Shown piece by piece: positions 1 to 6,421 of a stretch of DNA of 10,423 nt. The translations under genes were made by a program, and so were the position numbers. The DNA comes from DATAYA01 sp036272815 (GTDB lineage Bacteria; Pseudomonadota; Alphaproteobacteria; Acetobacterales; Acetobacteraceae). The stretch is from positions 1 to 10,423 of the forward strand of contig DATAYA010000181.1 in the NCBI GenBank assembly GCA_036272815.1, read 5' to 3'. The number at the start of each line of letters is the position of its first letter. Positions within the stretch are counted from its first letter, which is position 1. A model generated the notes under the pieces. That model was not told where the DNA came from. It ran no database searches and was given only the letters and a program-made list of their open reading frames with translations.

Positions 1-1
1 C

Positions 2-439
2 CGCGACGCCCCGCCCCGACCGCCGCGGTCCGATCGTCGCCCCGGCCGCCGCCCCGACCGGTCCGCCGACCCCAGGAACGCCGACCCCAGGCACGCCACG
101 ATCCACCGCGTGCTCCACGAGGCCGCCCGGCTCGACGCCCGCGGCGCCGCCCCCGCCGCCCTGCTGCGCCGCATCGACGAGCGGCTCGCAGATGAACTCG
201 ACGCCGACCCCGACCAGGACATCCCGATCGAGGAGATCATCGTCGGGCTCTGCGAAGACCTCGGCCTCGGCCGCGACCTCGCCCGGGTGTCGGACGAACT
301 GCTCGACTTCCTGATCCGCGCCAGGTCACCCGGCGCGGGACACGGTGCGGAAGATGGGGCGGAGGATGGGGAGGCCGCCGATCTCTCGCCGCAGACCCCA
401 CCGGCCACGCCGCACCGATCCGGCCCCGACCCGCCCTGA
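2..439 (+). CDS. C-terminal part of an unidentified Arg/Pro-rich protein (5' truncated by window edge)
   Basis: The frame is open from the first bases of the window to a TGA at 437-439, so the gene probably begins upstream. A GTG at 110 is the first internal candidate start, but I see no strong ribosome binding site for it. Three parts are visible. The first is a low-complexity Arg/Pro/Asp-rich stretch containing an in-frame 15-base tandem repeat (ADPRN then ADPRH). The second is a roughly 70-residue region that looks like a folded helical domain, running from IHRVLHEAARLD through an acidic IPIEEIIVGLCEDLGLG to VSDELLDFLI. The third is a disordered tail with a short GAED repeat and Ser/Pro/Thr residues. 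I do not recognise a named family. It resembles uncharacterised alphaproteobacterial proteins with a small helical C-terminal domain, but no function follows from that. It lies about 90 bases upstream of suyA and is separated from it by the candidate operator, so it is probably a different transcription unit. Confidence 0.5.
   Translation, partial: RDAPPRPPRSDRRPGRRPDRSADPRNADPRHATIHRVLHEAARLDARGAAPAALLRRIDERLADELDADPDQDIPIEEIIVGLCEDLGLGRDLARVSDELLDFLIRARSPGAGHGAEDGAEDGEAADLSPQTPPATPHRSGPDPP
65..94 (+). repeat. Two tandem copies of a 15-base unit
   Basis: GCCGACCCCAGGAAC (65-79) is followed directly by GCCGACCCCAGGCAC (80-94), differing at one base. The unit length is a multiple of three and the copies stay in frame with the partial gene, adding the pentapeptides ADPRN and ADPRH. 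This looks like slippage expansion inside a disordered protein segment. A second, 12-base in-frame duplication lies at 346-369 (GAED repeats). Confidence 0.7.
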
Positions 440-478
440 TCGCGGCACTCCCGCCGGCCGCCGGTTGACTCGCCCCCA

Positions 479-492
479 CTCTTATACAAGAG
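479..492 (+). promoter_or_regulatory. Candidate GntR-family operator upstream of suyA
   Basis: The sequence CTCTTATACAAGAG is a near-perfect palindrome: its reverse complement is CTCTTGTATAAGAG, so only one base pair breaks the symmetry. The TTrTAyAA core resembles sites bound by HutC-subfamily GntR regulators, and a GntR/HutC-type gene ends this same cluster. It lies 35 bases upstream of the suyA start, where a bound repressor could block transcription. A TTGACT hexamer at 465-470 could be a -35 box, but no good -10 is found 16-18 bases further on, so I do not call the promoter itself. The assignment to this regulator is inference. Confidence 0.5.
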
Positions 493-526
493 AGGAGACA
501 CTAGGCGACAGAAAGGCCAGCCCCGG

Positions 527-814
527 ATGGAGATCCCCCAGCTCCTCGTCCACAGTCCAAAGGACAATGTCGGCGTCGTCGTCATCGAGGGCCTGAAGGC
601 GGGCACCGACATGCTCTGCGTCGTCACCGAAGACGACAGCAGCTTCCGCCTCACCGCCCGCGCCGACGTCCCCATCGGCCACAAGGTGGCGCTCGCCGAC
701 CTCAAGCCCGGCGACACCGCGATCAAATACGGCGCCGACGTGGGAAAGATCGTGGCCGCGGTGCAGAAGGGCGGCCACGTCCATACGCACAACATGAAGA
801 CGAAGCGCTGGTAG
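527..814 (+). CDS. suyA: (2R)-sulfolactate sulfo-lyase, small (SAF-domain) subunit SuyA
   Basis: This 95-residue protein is a single SAF domain of the UxaA N-terminal type. Visible family marks are LLVHSPKDNVGVVV near the start, IEGLKAG, the central VPIGHKVALADLKPGD (about 48-63), IKYGADVGK (about 66-74), and the ending GGHVHTHNMKTKRW, which is typical of SuyA. With SuyB it forms the lyase that removes sulfite from (R)-sulfolactate to leave pyruvate (EC 4.4.1.24), presumably in the cytoplasm. The length matches stand-alone SuyA subunits rather than the fused altronate or galactarate dehydratases. The ATG at 527 follows AAAGG at 512-516. suyB begins 16 bases after the stop. The alternative is the small subunit of another UxaA-family hydro-lyase, but the SuyB partner makes that unlikely. 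Confidence 0.88.
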   Translation: MEIPQLLVHSPKDNVGVVVIEGLKAGTDMLCVVTEDDSSFRLTARADVPIGHKVALADLKPGDTAIKYGADVGKIVAAVQKGGHVHTHNMKTKRW

Positions 815-830
815 AGGGAGAAACCGAACC

Positions 831-2021
831 ATGGCCCAGGGCACATCCAAGGCGGGAAATCTCCGCTTCTCCGGCTACCGCCGCGAAAACGGCCGCGTCG
901 GCGTGCGCAACCACGTCCTCATCCTGCCGCTCGACGACCTCTCCAACAATGCCTGCGAAGCGGTCGCGCACAACATCAAGGGCACGCTCGCGGTGCCGCA
1001 CGCCTATGGCCGGCTGCAATTCGGCGAAGACCTCGAACTGTTCTTCCGCACCCTGATCGGTACCGGCTCGAACCCGAACGTCGCCGCCGTCATCGTCATC
1101 GGCATCGAACCTGCCTGGACCGGCCGCGTCGTCGACGGCATCCGCAAGACCGGAAAACCCGTCGAAGGCTTCTGGATCGAGCAGCACGGCGACATCAACA
1201 CGATCGCCGCCGCCTCGCGCAAAGCCAAGGAATACGTCCACTGGGCGAGCGAACTCGTCCGCGAGGAATGCGACATCGGCGACCTCTGGGTCTCCACCAA
1301 ATGCGGCGAGAGCGACACCACCACCGGCCTCGCCTCCTGCCCCACCGTCGGCAATCTCTATGACAAGCTGATCCCGAAAGGTGTCACCGGCGTCTTCGGC
1401 GAGACCTCGGAAATCACCGGCGGCGAGCACATCGCCCGCGAGCGCGCCGCCTCCCCCGAAATCGGGGAAAAATGGTTCCGGATGTGGCAGGCCTACCAGG
1501 ACGAGGTGATCGAGGCGCACAAGACCGACGACCTCTCCGACAGCCAGCCAACGAAAGGAAACATTGAAGGCGGCCTCACGACAATCGAGGAGAAGGCGCT
1601 CGGCAACCTGGAGAAGATCGGCCGCACCTGCCGCTACATCGATGCGCTGGAGCCGGCCGAGGCGCCCGCCCGCGGACCGGGCCTCTACTACATGGACACC
1701 TCCTCGGCCGCGGCCGAGTGCGTGACCTTGATGGCGGCCGGCGGTTGGGTGGTGCACACCTTCCCCACCGGCCAGGGCAACGTGATCGGCAACCCGATCG
1801 TCCCGGTCATCAAGATCAGCGGCAACCCGCGCACGGTGCGGACCATGTCCGAGCACATCGACCTCGACGTCACCGGCATCCTGCGCCGCGACCAGACCAT
1901 CGAGCAGGCAGGCGACGCGCTGATCGAGATGGTCCGCCGCACCGCCAACGGCCGCCTGACAGCCGCCGAGGCGCTAGGACACCGGGAGTTCGTGCTGACC
2001 AAGCTCTACCGCAGCGCATGA
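831..2021 (+). CDS. suyB: (2R)-sulfolactate sulfo-lyase, large catalytic subunit SuyB
   Basis: This 396-residue protein belongs to the UxaA/GarD large-domain family and is full length for SuyB. Conserved blocks are RENGRVGVRNHVLILPLDD (18-36), AYGRLQFGEDLEL (58-70), GTGSNPNVAAVIVIGIEP (77-94), KCGESDTTTG (157-166, with Cys158 a likely metal or substrate ligand), SQPTKGNIEGGLTTIEEKA (238-256), FPTGQGNVIGNP (311-322) and RTMSEHIDLDVTG (337-349). From memory these blocks track SuyB more closely than altronate or galactarate dehydratase. Members of this family use Fe2+. The product catalyses (R)-3-sulfolactate to pyruvate plus sulfite together with SuyA. The start at 831 has a GAGGGAGA ribosome binding site about 10 bases upstream. 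The downstream gap to comC is filled by a structured repeat. No sulfite dehydrogenase, sulfite exporter or sulfolactate transporter is present in the window, so those partners must lie elsewhere. Confidence 0.93.
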   Translation: MAQGTSKAGNLRFSGYRRENGRVGVRNHVLILPLDDLSNNACEAVAHNIKGTLAVPHAYGRLQFGEDLELFFRTLIGTGSNPNVAAVIVIGIEPAWTGRVVDGIRKTGKPVEGFWIEQHGDINTIAAASRKAKEYVHWASELVREECDIGDLWVSTKCGESDTTTGLASCPTVGNLYDKLIPKGVTGVFGETSEITGGEHIARERAASPEIGEKWFRMWQAYQDEVIEAHKTDDLSDSQPTKGNIEGGLTTIEEKALGNLEKIGRTCRYIDALEPAEAPARGPGLYYMDTSSAAAECVTLMAAGGWVVHTFPTGQGNVIGNPIVPVIKISGNPRTVRTMSEHIDLDVTGILRRDQTIEQAGDALIEMVRRTANGRLTAAEALGHREFVLTKLYRSA

Positions 2022-2025
2022 AAGC

Positions 2026-2085
2026 CCAAGGGGTCTGGGGCCGTCCGGCCCCAGCGGGGTCGAGGGGCGGCGCCCCTCGCCTTGG
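2026..2085 (+). repeat. REP-like structured element: two hairpins enclosed by an outer stem
   Basis: An outer stem pairs CCAAGG (2026-2031) with CCTTGG (2080-2085). Inside it are hairpin A, CTGGGGCC-GTCC-GGCCCCAG (2035-2054), and hairpin B, CGAGGGGC-GGC-GCCCCTCG (2061-2079). Both have perfect 8-bp stems. The whole could fold as a three-way junction or cruciform. The element starts 4 bases after the suyB stop and ends 3 bases before the comC ATG. Similar GGGGTC/CGAGGGG hairpin modules recur between genes in Acetobacteraceae genomes as I remember them, which suggests a dispersed repeat. Only one copy is visible here. No T-run follows, so it is not a standard intrinsic terminator. Confidence 0.75.
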
Positions 2086-2088
2086 CGA

Positions 2089-3063
2089 ATGCCCCGAGTA
2101 ACCCTCGCCGAAGCCGAACGCCTCGCGGCCGCAATGCTGGTCGCGAACCGCACCGCGCCCGCGATCGCCGCCTCGGTCGCCCGCGCGCTGGTCGCGGCCG
2201 AAGCGGAGGGCCAGTCCGGCCACGGCCTGTCGCGCCTGCCCTCCTATGCAGCCCAGGCCGCATGCAAGAAGGTGGACGGTTTCGCGACCCCGACCGCCAT
2301 CCGCACCGCGCCGGCGGTCGTCGCGATCGACGCGGCGTACGGCTTCGCCTACCCGGCGCTCGACCTCGCGATCGCCGAACTGCTGCCGCTCGCGCGGGCG
2401 CAGGGCGTGGCACTCGCGGCGATCCGGCGTTCGCATCATTGCGGCGCGGCCGGCATCACGGCTGCCCGGCTGGCGGAGGCCGGCGTGGTCGGGCTGATGC
2501 TCGCCAACACGCCCGCGGCGATGGCGGCAGCGGGCGGCCGGCGGCCAATGCTCGGCACCAACCCGATCGCGGCCGCCTTCCCGGCCGGCGGCGCCGACCC
2601 GGTGGTGATCGACCTCGCGCTGTCGGCTGCCGCCCGCGGCCGGATCGTCCAGGCCCGCGCGCGCGGCGAGGCGATCCCGGAAGGCTGGGCGCTCGATGCG
2701 GCGGGCCAGCCCACGACCGACCCGGAGGCGGCGCTCGCCGGCTCGCTGCTGCCGTTCGGCGGGGCGAAGGGTGCCGCCCTGGCGCTGATGGTCGAGGCGC
2801 TGGCGGCCGGCCTGACCGGAAGCGCCTTCGCCTTTGCCGCGAGTTCCTTCCTCGACGCCGAGGGTCCGCCGCCGGCCACCGGCCAGCTCCTGATCGCCAT
2901 CGACCCGGCGGCCGGCGGCGGCGGCCTCGCCCATCTGGACGCCCTGTTCGCCGCCATCGCCGCCGAGCCCGGCGTGCGCCTGCCCGGCCGGCGCCGCCGC
3001 GCGGCACGCCGGCGGGCCGAGGCCGAGGGGATCGATGTTCCCGAACGCCTGCTGAGCGGATGA
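2089..3063 (+). CDS. comC: Ldh2-family (R)-sulfolactate dehydrogenase ComC
   Basis: This 324-residue protein belongs to the malate/L-lactate/ureidoglycolate (Ldh2) dehydrogenase family, which has an NAD(P)-binding fold different from the classical Rossmann type. Visible marks are SGHGLSRLPSY (43-53), the catalytic-region SHH (115-117, followed here by Cys-Gly where Phe-Gly is common), LGTNPIA (155-161), IPEGWALDAAGQPTTDPEAAL (196-216) and FGGAKGAALALMVE (223-236). ComC reversibly reduces sulfopyruvate to (R)-sulfolactate with NAD(P)H. Next to suyAB it would feed the lyase, or complete a stereochemical inversion together with an (S)-specific dehydrogenase (SlcC) that is not in this window. The C-terminus is Arg-rich. 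The ATG at 2089 lacks a clear ribosome binding site because the structured repeat sits immediately upstream. The family is certain; the substrate rests on suyAB context and could otherwise be malate, lactate or ureidoglycolate. Confidence 0.8.
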   Translation: MPRVTLAEAERLAAAMLVANRTAPAIAASVARALVAAEAEGQSGHGLSRLPSYAAQAACKKVDGFATPTAIRTAPAVVAIDAAYGFAYPALDLAIAELLPLARAQGVALAAIRRSHHCGAAGITAARLAEAGVVGLMLANTPAAMAAAGGRRPMLGTNPIAAAFPAGGADPVVIDLALSAAARGRIVQARARGEAIPEGWALDAAGQPTTDPEAALAGSLLPFGGAKGAALALMVEALAAGLTGSAFAFAASSFLDAEGPPPATGQLLIAIDPAAGGGGLAHLDALFAAIAAEPGVRLPGRRRRAARRRAEAEGIDVPERLLSG

Positions 3064-3788
3064 GCGACGCGCTTCCTGCCTTCCAGCCGCTCTATGCGCA
3101 GGTGCAGCACAAGCTTCGCGCCCGCATCGCGGATGGCGGCTGGAAGCCGGGCGCGCTGCTGCCGAGCGAATTCCGCCTCGCCGACGAATACCGGGTGAGC
3201 CAGGGCACGGTGCGCAAGGCGCTGCTGGCGCTGGAGGCCGAGCGCCTGATCGTCCGCCGCCAGGGCAGCGGCACCTATGTCGCGCGCCACACCAGCGAGG
3301 CGGCGCTGTTCCATTTCTTCCGCATGGTCGGCCCCGACGATGCACGCCTGGCACCGACGAGCCACGTCCTCCGAACCGCCACCGAACCGGCGAGTGCGAT
3401 GGTTGCGCGGCTTCTCGGGACCCCGCCAGGCGATGCGCTGCACGCGATCACGCGGCTGCGCAGCCTCGCCGGAAGGCCGGCCATCTTCGAGCGCATCCTG
3501 GTTCCGGTGGCGCTGATGCCCGACCTCGCGGTCCCGCCGGGCGGCCCGATGGCGGAGGAGATGTACGTGATCTACCAGGCGCGGTTCGGCATCACGATCG
3601 CTCGCGCGAGCGAACGGCTCGCGGCCGTCGCGGCCGCGGCGGAGGAGGCCGGGCATCTCGGGCTCGACGCGGGCGCGCCGCTGCTGGAGATCAGCCGCAT
3701 CGCGACCGACCTGACCGGCCGCGCGGTGGAACTGCGGATCAGCCGCTGCGACACCAGCCGGGCGCGCTATGCGGCCGAGGTATCCTGA
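3060..3788 (+). CDS. GntR-family (HutC/UTRA subtype) transcriptional regulator
   Basis: This 242-residue protein has an N-terminal winged helix-turn-helix (about 10-77). Its key stretches are PLYAQVQHKLRARI, PSEFRLADEYRVSQGTVRKAL and the wing RRQGSGTYVARH. A UTRA ligand-binding domain follows (about 95-238), with TRLRSLAGRPAIFERILVP and a final LEISRIATDLTGRAVELR block typical of HutC-type members. It starts at ATG 3060 inside the end of comC, giving a 4-base ATGA overlap that implies translational coupling. The likely role is repressor of the suyA-suyB-comC-gntR cluster, released by sulfolactate or a related sulfonate, and probably autoregulated because it is in the same unit. The palindrome at 479-492 is the candidate site. 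The family call is firm, while ligand and target are inferred from position only. Confidence 0.93.
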   Translation: MSDALPAFQPLYAQVQHKLRARIADGGWKPGALLPSEFRLADEYRVSQGTVRKALLALEAERLIVRRQGSGTYVARHTSEAALFHFFRMVGPDDARLAPTSHVLRTATEPASAMVARLLGTPPGDALHAITRLRSLAGRPAIFERILVPVALMPDLAVPPGGPMAEEMYVIYQARFGITIARASERLAAVAAAAEEAGHLGLDAGAPLLEISRIATDLTGRAVELRISRCDTSRARYAAEVS

Positions 3789-3812
3789 CCCGCGGCGTCC
3801 ACTACCCTGGGC

Positions 3813-3876
3813 TGAATTGCGCTTCTCGCTTTACGGGCAAGGAGTACTCGCGTAACAAGCGCTTCGGTTGAATTGC
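3813..3876 (+). promoter_or_regulatory. Nested direct and inverted repeats upstream of the PEP-CTERM gene
   Basis: The 106-base gap between gntR and the PEP-CTERM gene has lower GC than its flanks and contains several overlapping repeats. TGAATTGC occurs at 3813-3820 and 3869-3876. GCGCTTC occurs at 3819-3825 and 3859-3865. CGCTTTACG (3827-3835) is an imperfect inverse of CGTAACAAGCG (3851-3861), with a 2-base bulge. The palindromes GAGTACTC (3842-3849) and AAGCGCTT (3857-3864) lie within it. The position suggests the control region of the downstream gene. I cannot assign a promoter hexamer pair or name the binding protein. Confidence 0.35.
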
Positions 3877-3894
3877 CACCAGGGGCATTCGGAC

Positions 3895-4683
3895 ATGCGC
3901 GGATGGGGTTTCGGCAGGATGCTGCGGCTCGGCCTCATCGCCGGCACGACGTGGGGAGGGATCGTGCTCGCGTCCGCCCCGGCGCAGGCCACACCCATCC
4001 TGACCCTGGCGGCCTATGTCACCAATCCGGCGACCGGCGCCGTGGTGGCGTCCGAGACCGAGACGATCGCGTTCGACAGCAACATGACGTTCCAGCTGCC
4101 GGCCGGCTTCGGCGCCTACACCACCGGCACCGGCAGGAACGCGGTCCATCACCCCGGCTACGCCTCCGGGACATTCAGCGGCTCGGGGGCATCGGCCAGC
4201 CAGGACATCGCGGTGCAGGCGCATCTGCAGGCGCCGACCTACAATGCGGCCAACGCGCCCGGGGATTTCTTCGTCGCGATCACCGAACTGGACATCCCGG
4301 GCGGCGGCCGCGGCACGTTCTCGTTCAGCGACAGCGGCGTCTTCGTCGTGCCCGGCACGGTCGCGGATTACGACGCCGACTACAGCCCGCTCGATCGGCT
4401 CTTCCCGAACGGCGCGCCGGTGGATCGGCTGCTGCCCTACAGCCATGTCTCGGGCGGCAGATCGAGCTTCGACGATTCGCTGGTCATCGCCCCCACCGCC
4501 GTGCTGCCGGCGCTGTTCTCGATCTCGACCGGCTTCGAGCTGATCCCGGCCTCGCGCGGCAATCCCCTGGCCGACGGCGAGCTGAGCGTCTCGATGCCGG
4601 AACCGGCCTCGATCCTGCCGCTCGGCTTCGGCCTCTCGCTGACCGCCGGGCTGGCGATCCTGCGTCCCAAGCGGCGCGGCTGA
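3895..4683 (+). CDS. Secreted PEP-CTERM sorting-domain protein of unknown function
   Basis: This is a 262-residue exported protein. The N-terminus has a basic start (MRGWGFGRMLRLG), a hydrophobic stretch and an Ala-x-Ala cleavage site (SAPAQA, cut after about residue 32). The C-terminus has the PEP-CTERM tripartite signal: PEPAS at 235-239, a hydrophobic helix to about 256 and the basic tail RPKRRG. Such proteins are recognised by exosortase and usually reach the cell surface or exopolysaccharide matrix. The mature region is Gly/Ser/Ala-rich with probable beta structure and no cysteine. It contains a small internal repeat, LDRLFP then VDRLLP (about 156-170). I recognise no catalytic domain. 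ATG 3895 is preferred over an upstream in-frame TTG at 3868, because AGGGG (3881-3885) lies upstream of it and the signal peptide then begins correctly. No exosortase gene is in the window. Confidence 0.85.
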   Translation: MRGWGFGRMLRLGLIAGTTWGGIVLASAPAQATPILTLAAYVTNPATGAVVASETETIAFDSNMTFQLPAGFGAYTTGTGRNAVHHPGYASGTFSGSGASASQDIAVQAHLQAPTYNAANAPGDFFVAITELDIPGGGRGTFSFSDSGVFVVPGTVADYDADYSPLDRLFPNGAPVDRLLPYSHVSGGRSSFDDSLVIAPTAVLPALFSISTGFELIPASRGNPLADGELSVSMPEPASILPLGFGLSLTAGLAILRPKRRG

Positions 4684-4684
4684 G

Positions 4685-6421
4685 TCACCGTCGCCCGAAC
4701 ATCCGCTCGATGTCGGCGCGGGCCAGGCGCAGGAAGGTCGGGCGGCCGTGACTGCACGTGGCGGCCCGCGGCGTCGCCTCCATCCGCCGCAACAGCGCGT
4801 CCATCTCCGCTTGATTGAGGCGGCGGCCGGCGCGGATGCTGCCGTGGCAGGCCATGCGCGCCAGCACCGCGTCGAACCGCGCCGGCAGCCCGACCGCCTC
4901 GCCCAGCTCCGCCAACTCCTCGGCGAGGTCGCGCAGCAGCGGCGCCGGGTCCGGCGCGCCAAGTGCGGCGGGCAGAGCGCGCACCAGCACCGCGCCCGGG
5001 CCGAACGCCTCCAGCTCCAGCCCGAGCCCGGCCAGCATCGGTGCCGCCTCGGCCAGCCGCGCGGCGGCGGCTGCCGGCAGGTCTACCACCGCCGGCGTCA
5101 GCAGCGGCTGCGACCGCACCCCGCCGGCGTCGCGCTGCGCCCGCAGCGCCTCATGGGTCAGCCGCTCATGCGCCGCGTGCTGGTCGACCAGCACCAGCGC
5201 GCCGTCCGCGGCGACCGCGAGGATATAGGTGTCGAGCACCTGCGCCACCGACGCGCCCAGCGGATGCGCCGGATCGGGCTCCGCTCGCGGCGGCATGGCC
5301 CGCGCGGCCGGCGGGGCCTCCAGCGGCAATGCCGCCTCTGCAAAGCCGGGGACGAACCCGCCCACGCTCGGGCGCAGGCCGAGCCGCGGCCAGGCGAAAC
5401 TCGGCCGCGCCGGCGCGGCGGGCCGGGTCAGGCGCGCGCCGCCGGCGAGCGTCGCCCGCAGCGCGCCGATCAGCAGCCCGCGCATCGCGTCGGGGTCGCG
5501 GAAGCGCAGCTCGGTCTTGGCCGGATGGACGTTGACGTCCACCTCCTCGGGCGGCAGCTCGATCCAGAGCGCCACCACCGGGTGCCGCCCGGCGGCGATC
5601 ACGTCGCGATAGGCGACGCGCACCGCCACCCGCAGCACCGGGTCGGCCACCGGGCGGAAATTGACCGCCAGCATCTGTCCCGATGTCGTGGCGCGGGTGA
5701 CCGAGGGCGCGGCGGCGAAGCCCGAGACCATCATCAAGCCGCGCTCGCCGCCGACCGGCAGCAGCGCCTCGGCCGCCGCCAGCCCGAGCAGGCCGGCAGC
5801 GCGCTCGGCGCGGTTCTGCCCCGGCAGGTCGAGCAGCACGACGCCCTCGCTCTCCAGCCGGAACGCCACGCCGGGTGCGGCCATCGCGAGGCGGCGCAGC
5901 GCGGCCTCCGCGTGGTCGGCCTCGGTGCGGGCGGATTTGAGGAACTTGCGACGCGCCGGGGTGGCGTAGAACAGGTCGGAGACGACCACACGCGTGCCCG
6001 GCCCGCCGGCCGCCGGCACCACGTCCGAGACCCAGCCGCCCTCGACGCGGATCGACCAGGCGTGGGACGCCGTCTCGGTGCGCGAGGTGATCGCGAGCCG
6101 CGCCGCCGCCCCGATGCTGGGCAGCGCCTCGCCGCGGAAGCCCAGCGTCCCGATCCGCACCAGGTCGTCGTCATCGGCGAGCTTGGAGGTGGCATGGCGC
6201 TGCACGGCGAGCGCCAGCCCCGCCGCATCCATGCCGGACCCGTCGTCGGCGACCTCGATCCGGCCGATACCGCCGTCGGCGAGCGCGACCGCGATGCGGG
6301 TGGCACCGGCGTCGAGGGCGTTCTCGACCAACTCCTTGACCACGGCGGCCGGGCGCTCGACCACCTCGCCGGCGGCGATGCGGTTGACCACCGCCTCCGG
6401 CAGCAGGCGGATCGGGGCCAT
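4685..6421 (-). CDS. mutL: DNA mismatch repair protein MutL (endonuclease-type)
   Basis: This 578-residue protein couples mismatch recognition by MutS to strand incision and excision. The N-terminal GHKL ATPase shows KELVENALDAGA (29-40, with Glu30 as likely catalytic base and Asn34 as Mg ligand), DDGSG (59-63) and GFRGEALPSI (94-103). The transducer domain includes NVHPAKTEVRF-like residues at 297-307. A proline-rich linker (about 330-385) leads to the dimerisation and endonuclease domain. That domain carries DQHA-AH-E-RLTH-E (413-424), matching the DQHA(X)2E(X)4E metal motif, plus the late ACHGSIRAG and CSHGRP (556-561) blocks. MutL should therefore nick DNA itself, as expected in bacteria without MutH. 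The ATG at 6421 overlaps the upstream channel gene stop as TGATG. A GTG at 6424 is an alternative start adding one residue. Confidence 0.97.
   Translation of the reverse strand: MAPIRLLPEAVVNRIAAGEVVERPAAVVKELVENALDAGATRIAVALADGGIGRIEVADDGSGMDAAGLALAVQRHATSKLADDDDLVRIGTLGFRGEALPSIGAAARLAITSRTETASHAWSIRVEGGWVSDVVPAAGGPGTRVVVSDLFYATPARRKFLKSARTEADHAEAALRRLAMAAPGVAFRLESEGVVLLDLPGQNRAERAAGLLGLAAAEALLPVGGERGLMMVSGFAAAPSVTRATTSGQMLAVNFRPVADPVLRVAVRVAYRDVIAAGRHPVVALWIELPPEEVDVNVHPAKTELRFRDPDAMRGLLIGALRATLAGGARLTRPAAPARPSFAWPRLGLRPSVGGFVPGFAEAALPLEAPPAARAMPPRAEPDPAHPLGASVAQVLDTYILAVAADGALVLVDQHAAHERLTHEALRAQRDAGGVRSQPLLTPAVVDLPAAAAARLAEAAPMLAGLGLELEAFGPGAVLVRALPAALGAPDPAPLLRDLAEELAELGEAVGLPARFDAVLARMACHGSIRAGRRLNQAEMDALLRRMEATPRAATCSHGRPTFLRLARADIERMFGRR

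Noticed and set aside
465..494. TTGACT at 465-470 as the -35 of a suyA promoter
   Set aside because: The -35 match is good, but the bases 16-18 downstream (AAGAGA region) do not resemble a -10 box, and the TTATAC/TATACA hexamers lie only about 12 bases away. Not called as a promoter.
723..1856. Long open frame on the minus strand opposite suyB
   Set aside because: It is antisense to a clearly conserved SuyB sequence. Its protein is a low-complexity Ala/Gly/Asp/Val-rich shadow typical of high-GC coding DNA.
2035..2079. Hairpins after suyB as an intrinsic terminator
   Set aside because: No T-run follows either stem, and comC begins three bases after the outer stem in the same direction, so full termination is unlikely.
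2082..3788. Single 568-residue frame covering comC and gntR
   Set aside because: The first part is an Arg/Pro/Gly-rich shadow of comC in another frame. Only the part from ATG 3060 has GntR homology.
3808..3823. Sigma54-type -24/-12 site upstream of the PEP-CTERM gene
   Set aside because: GG and GC occur with the right spacing, but the rest of the TGGCAC and TTGC elements does not match. Sigma54 control of PEP-CTERM genes is known elsewhere, but the evidence here is too weak.
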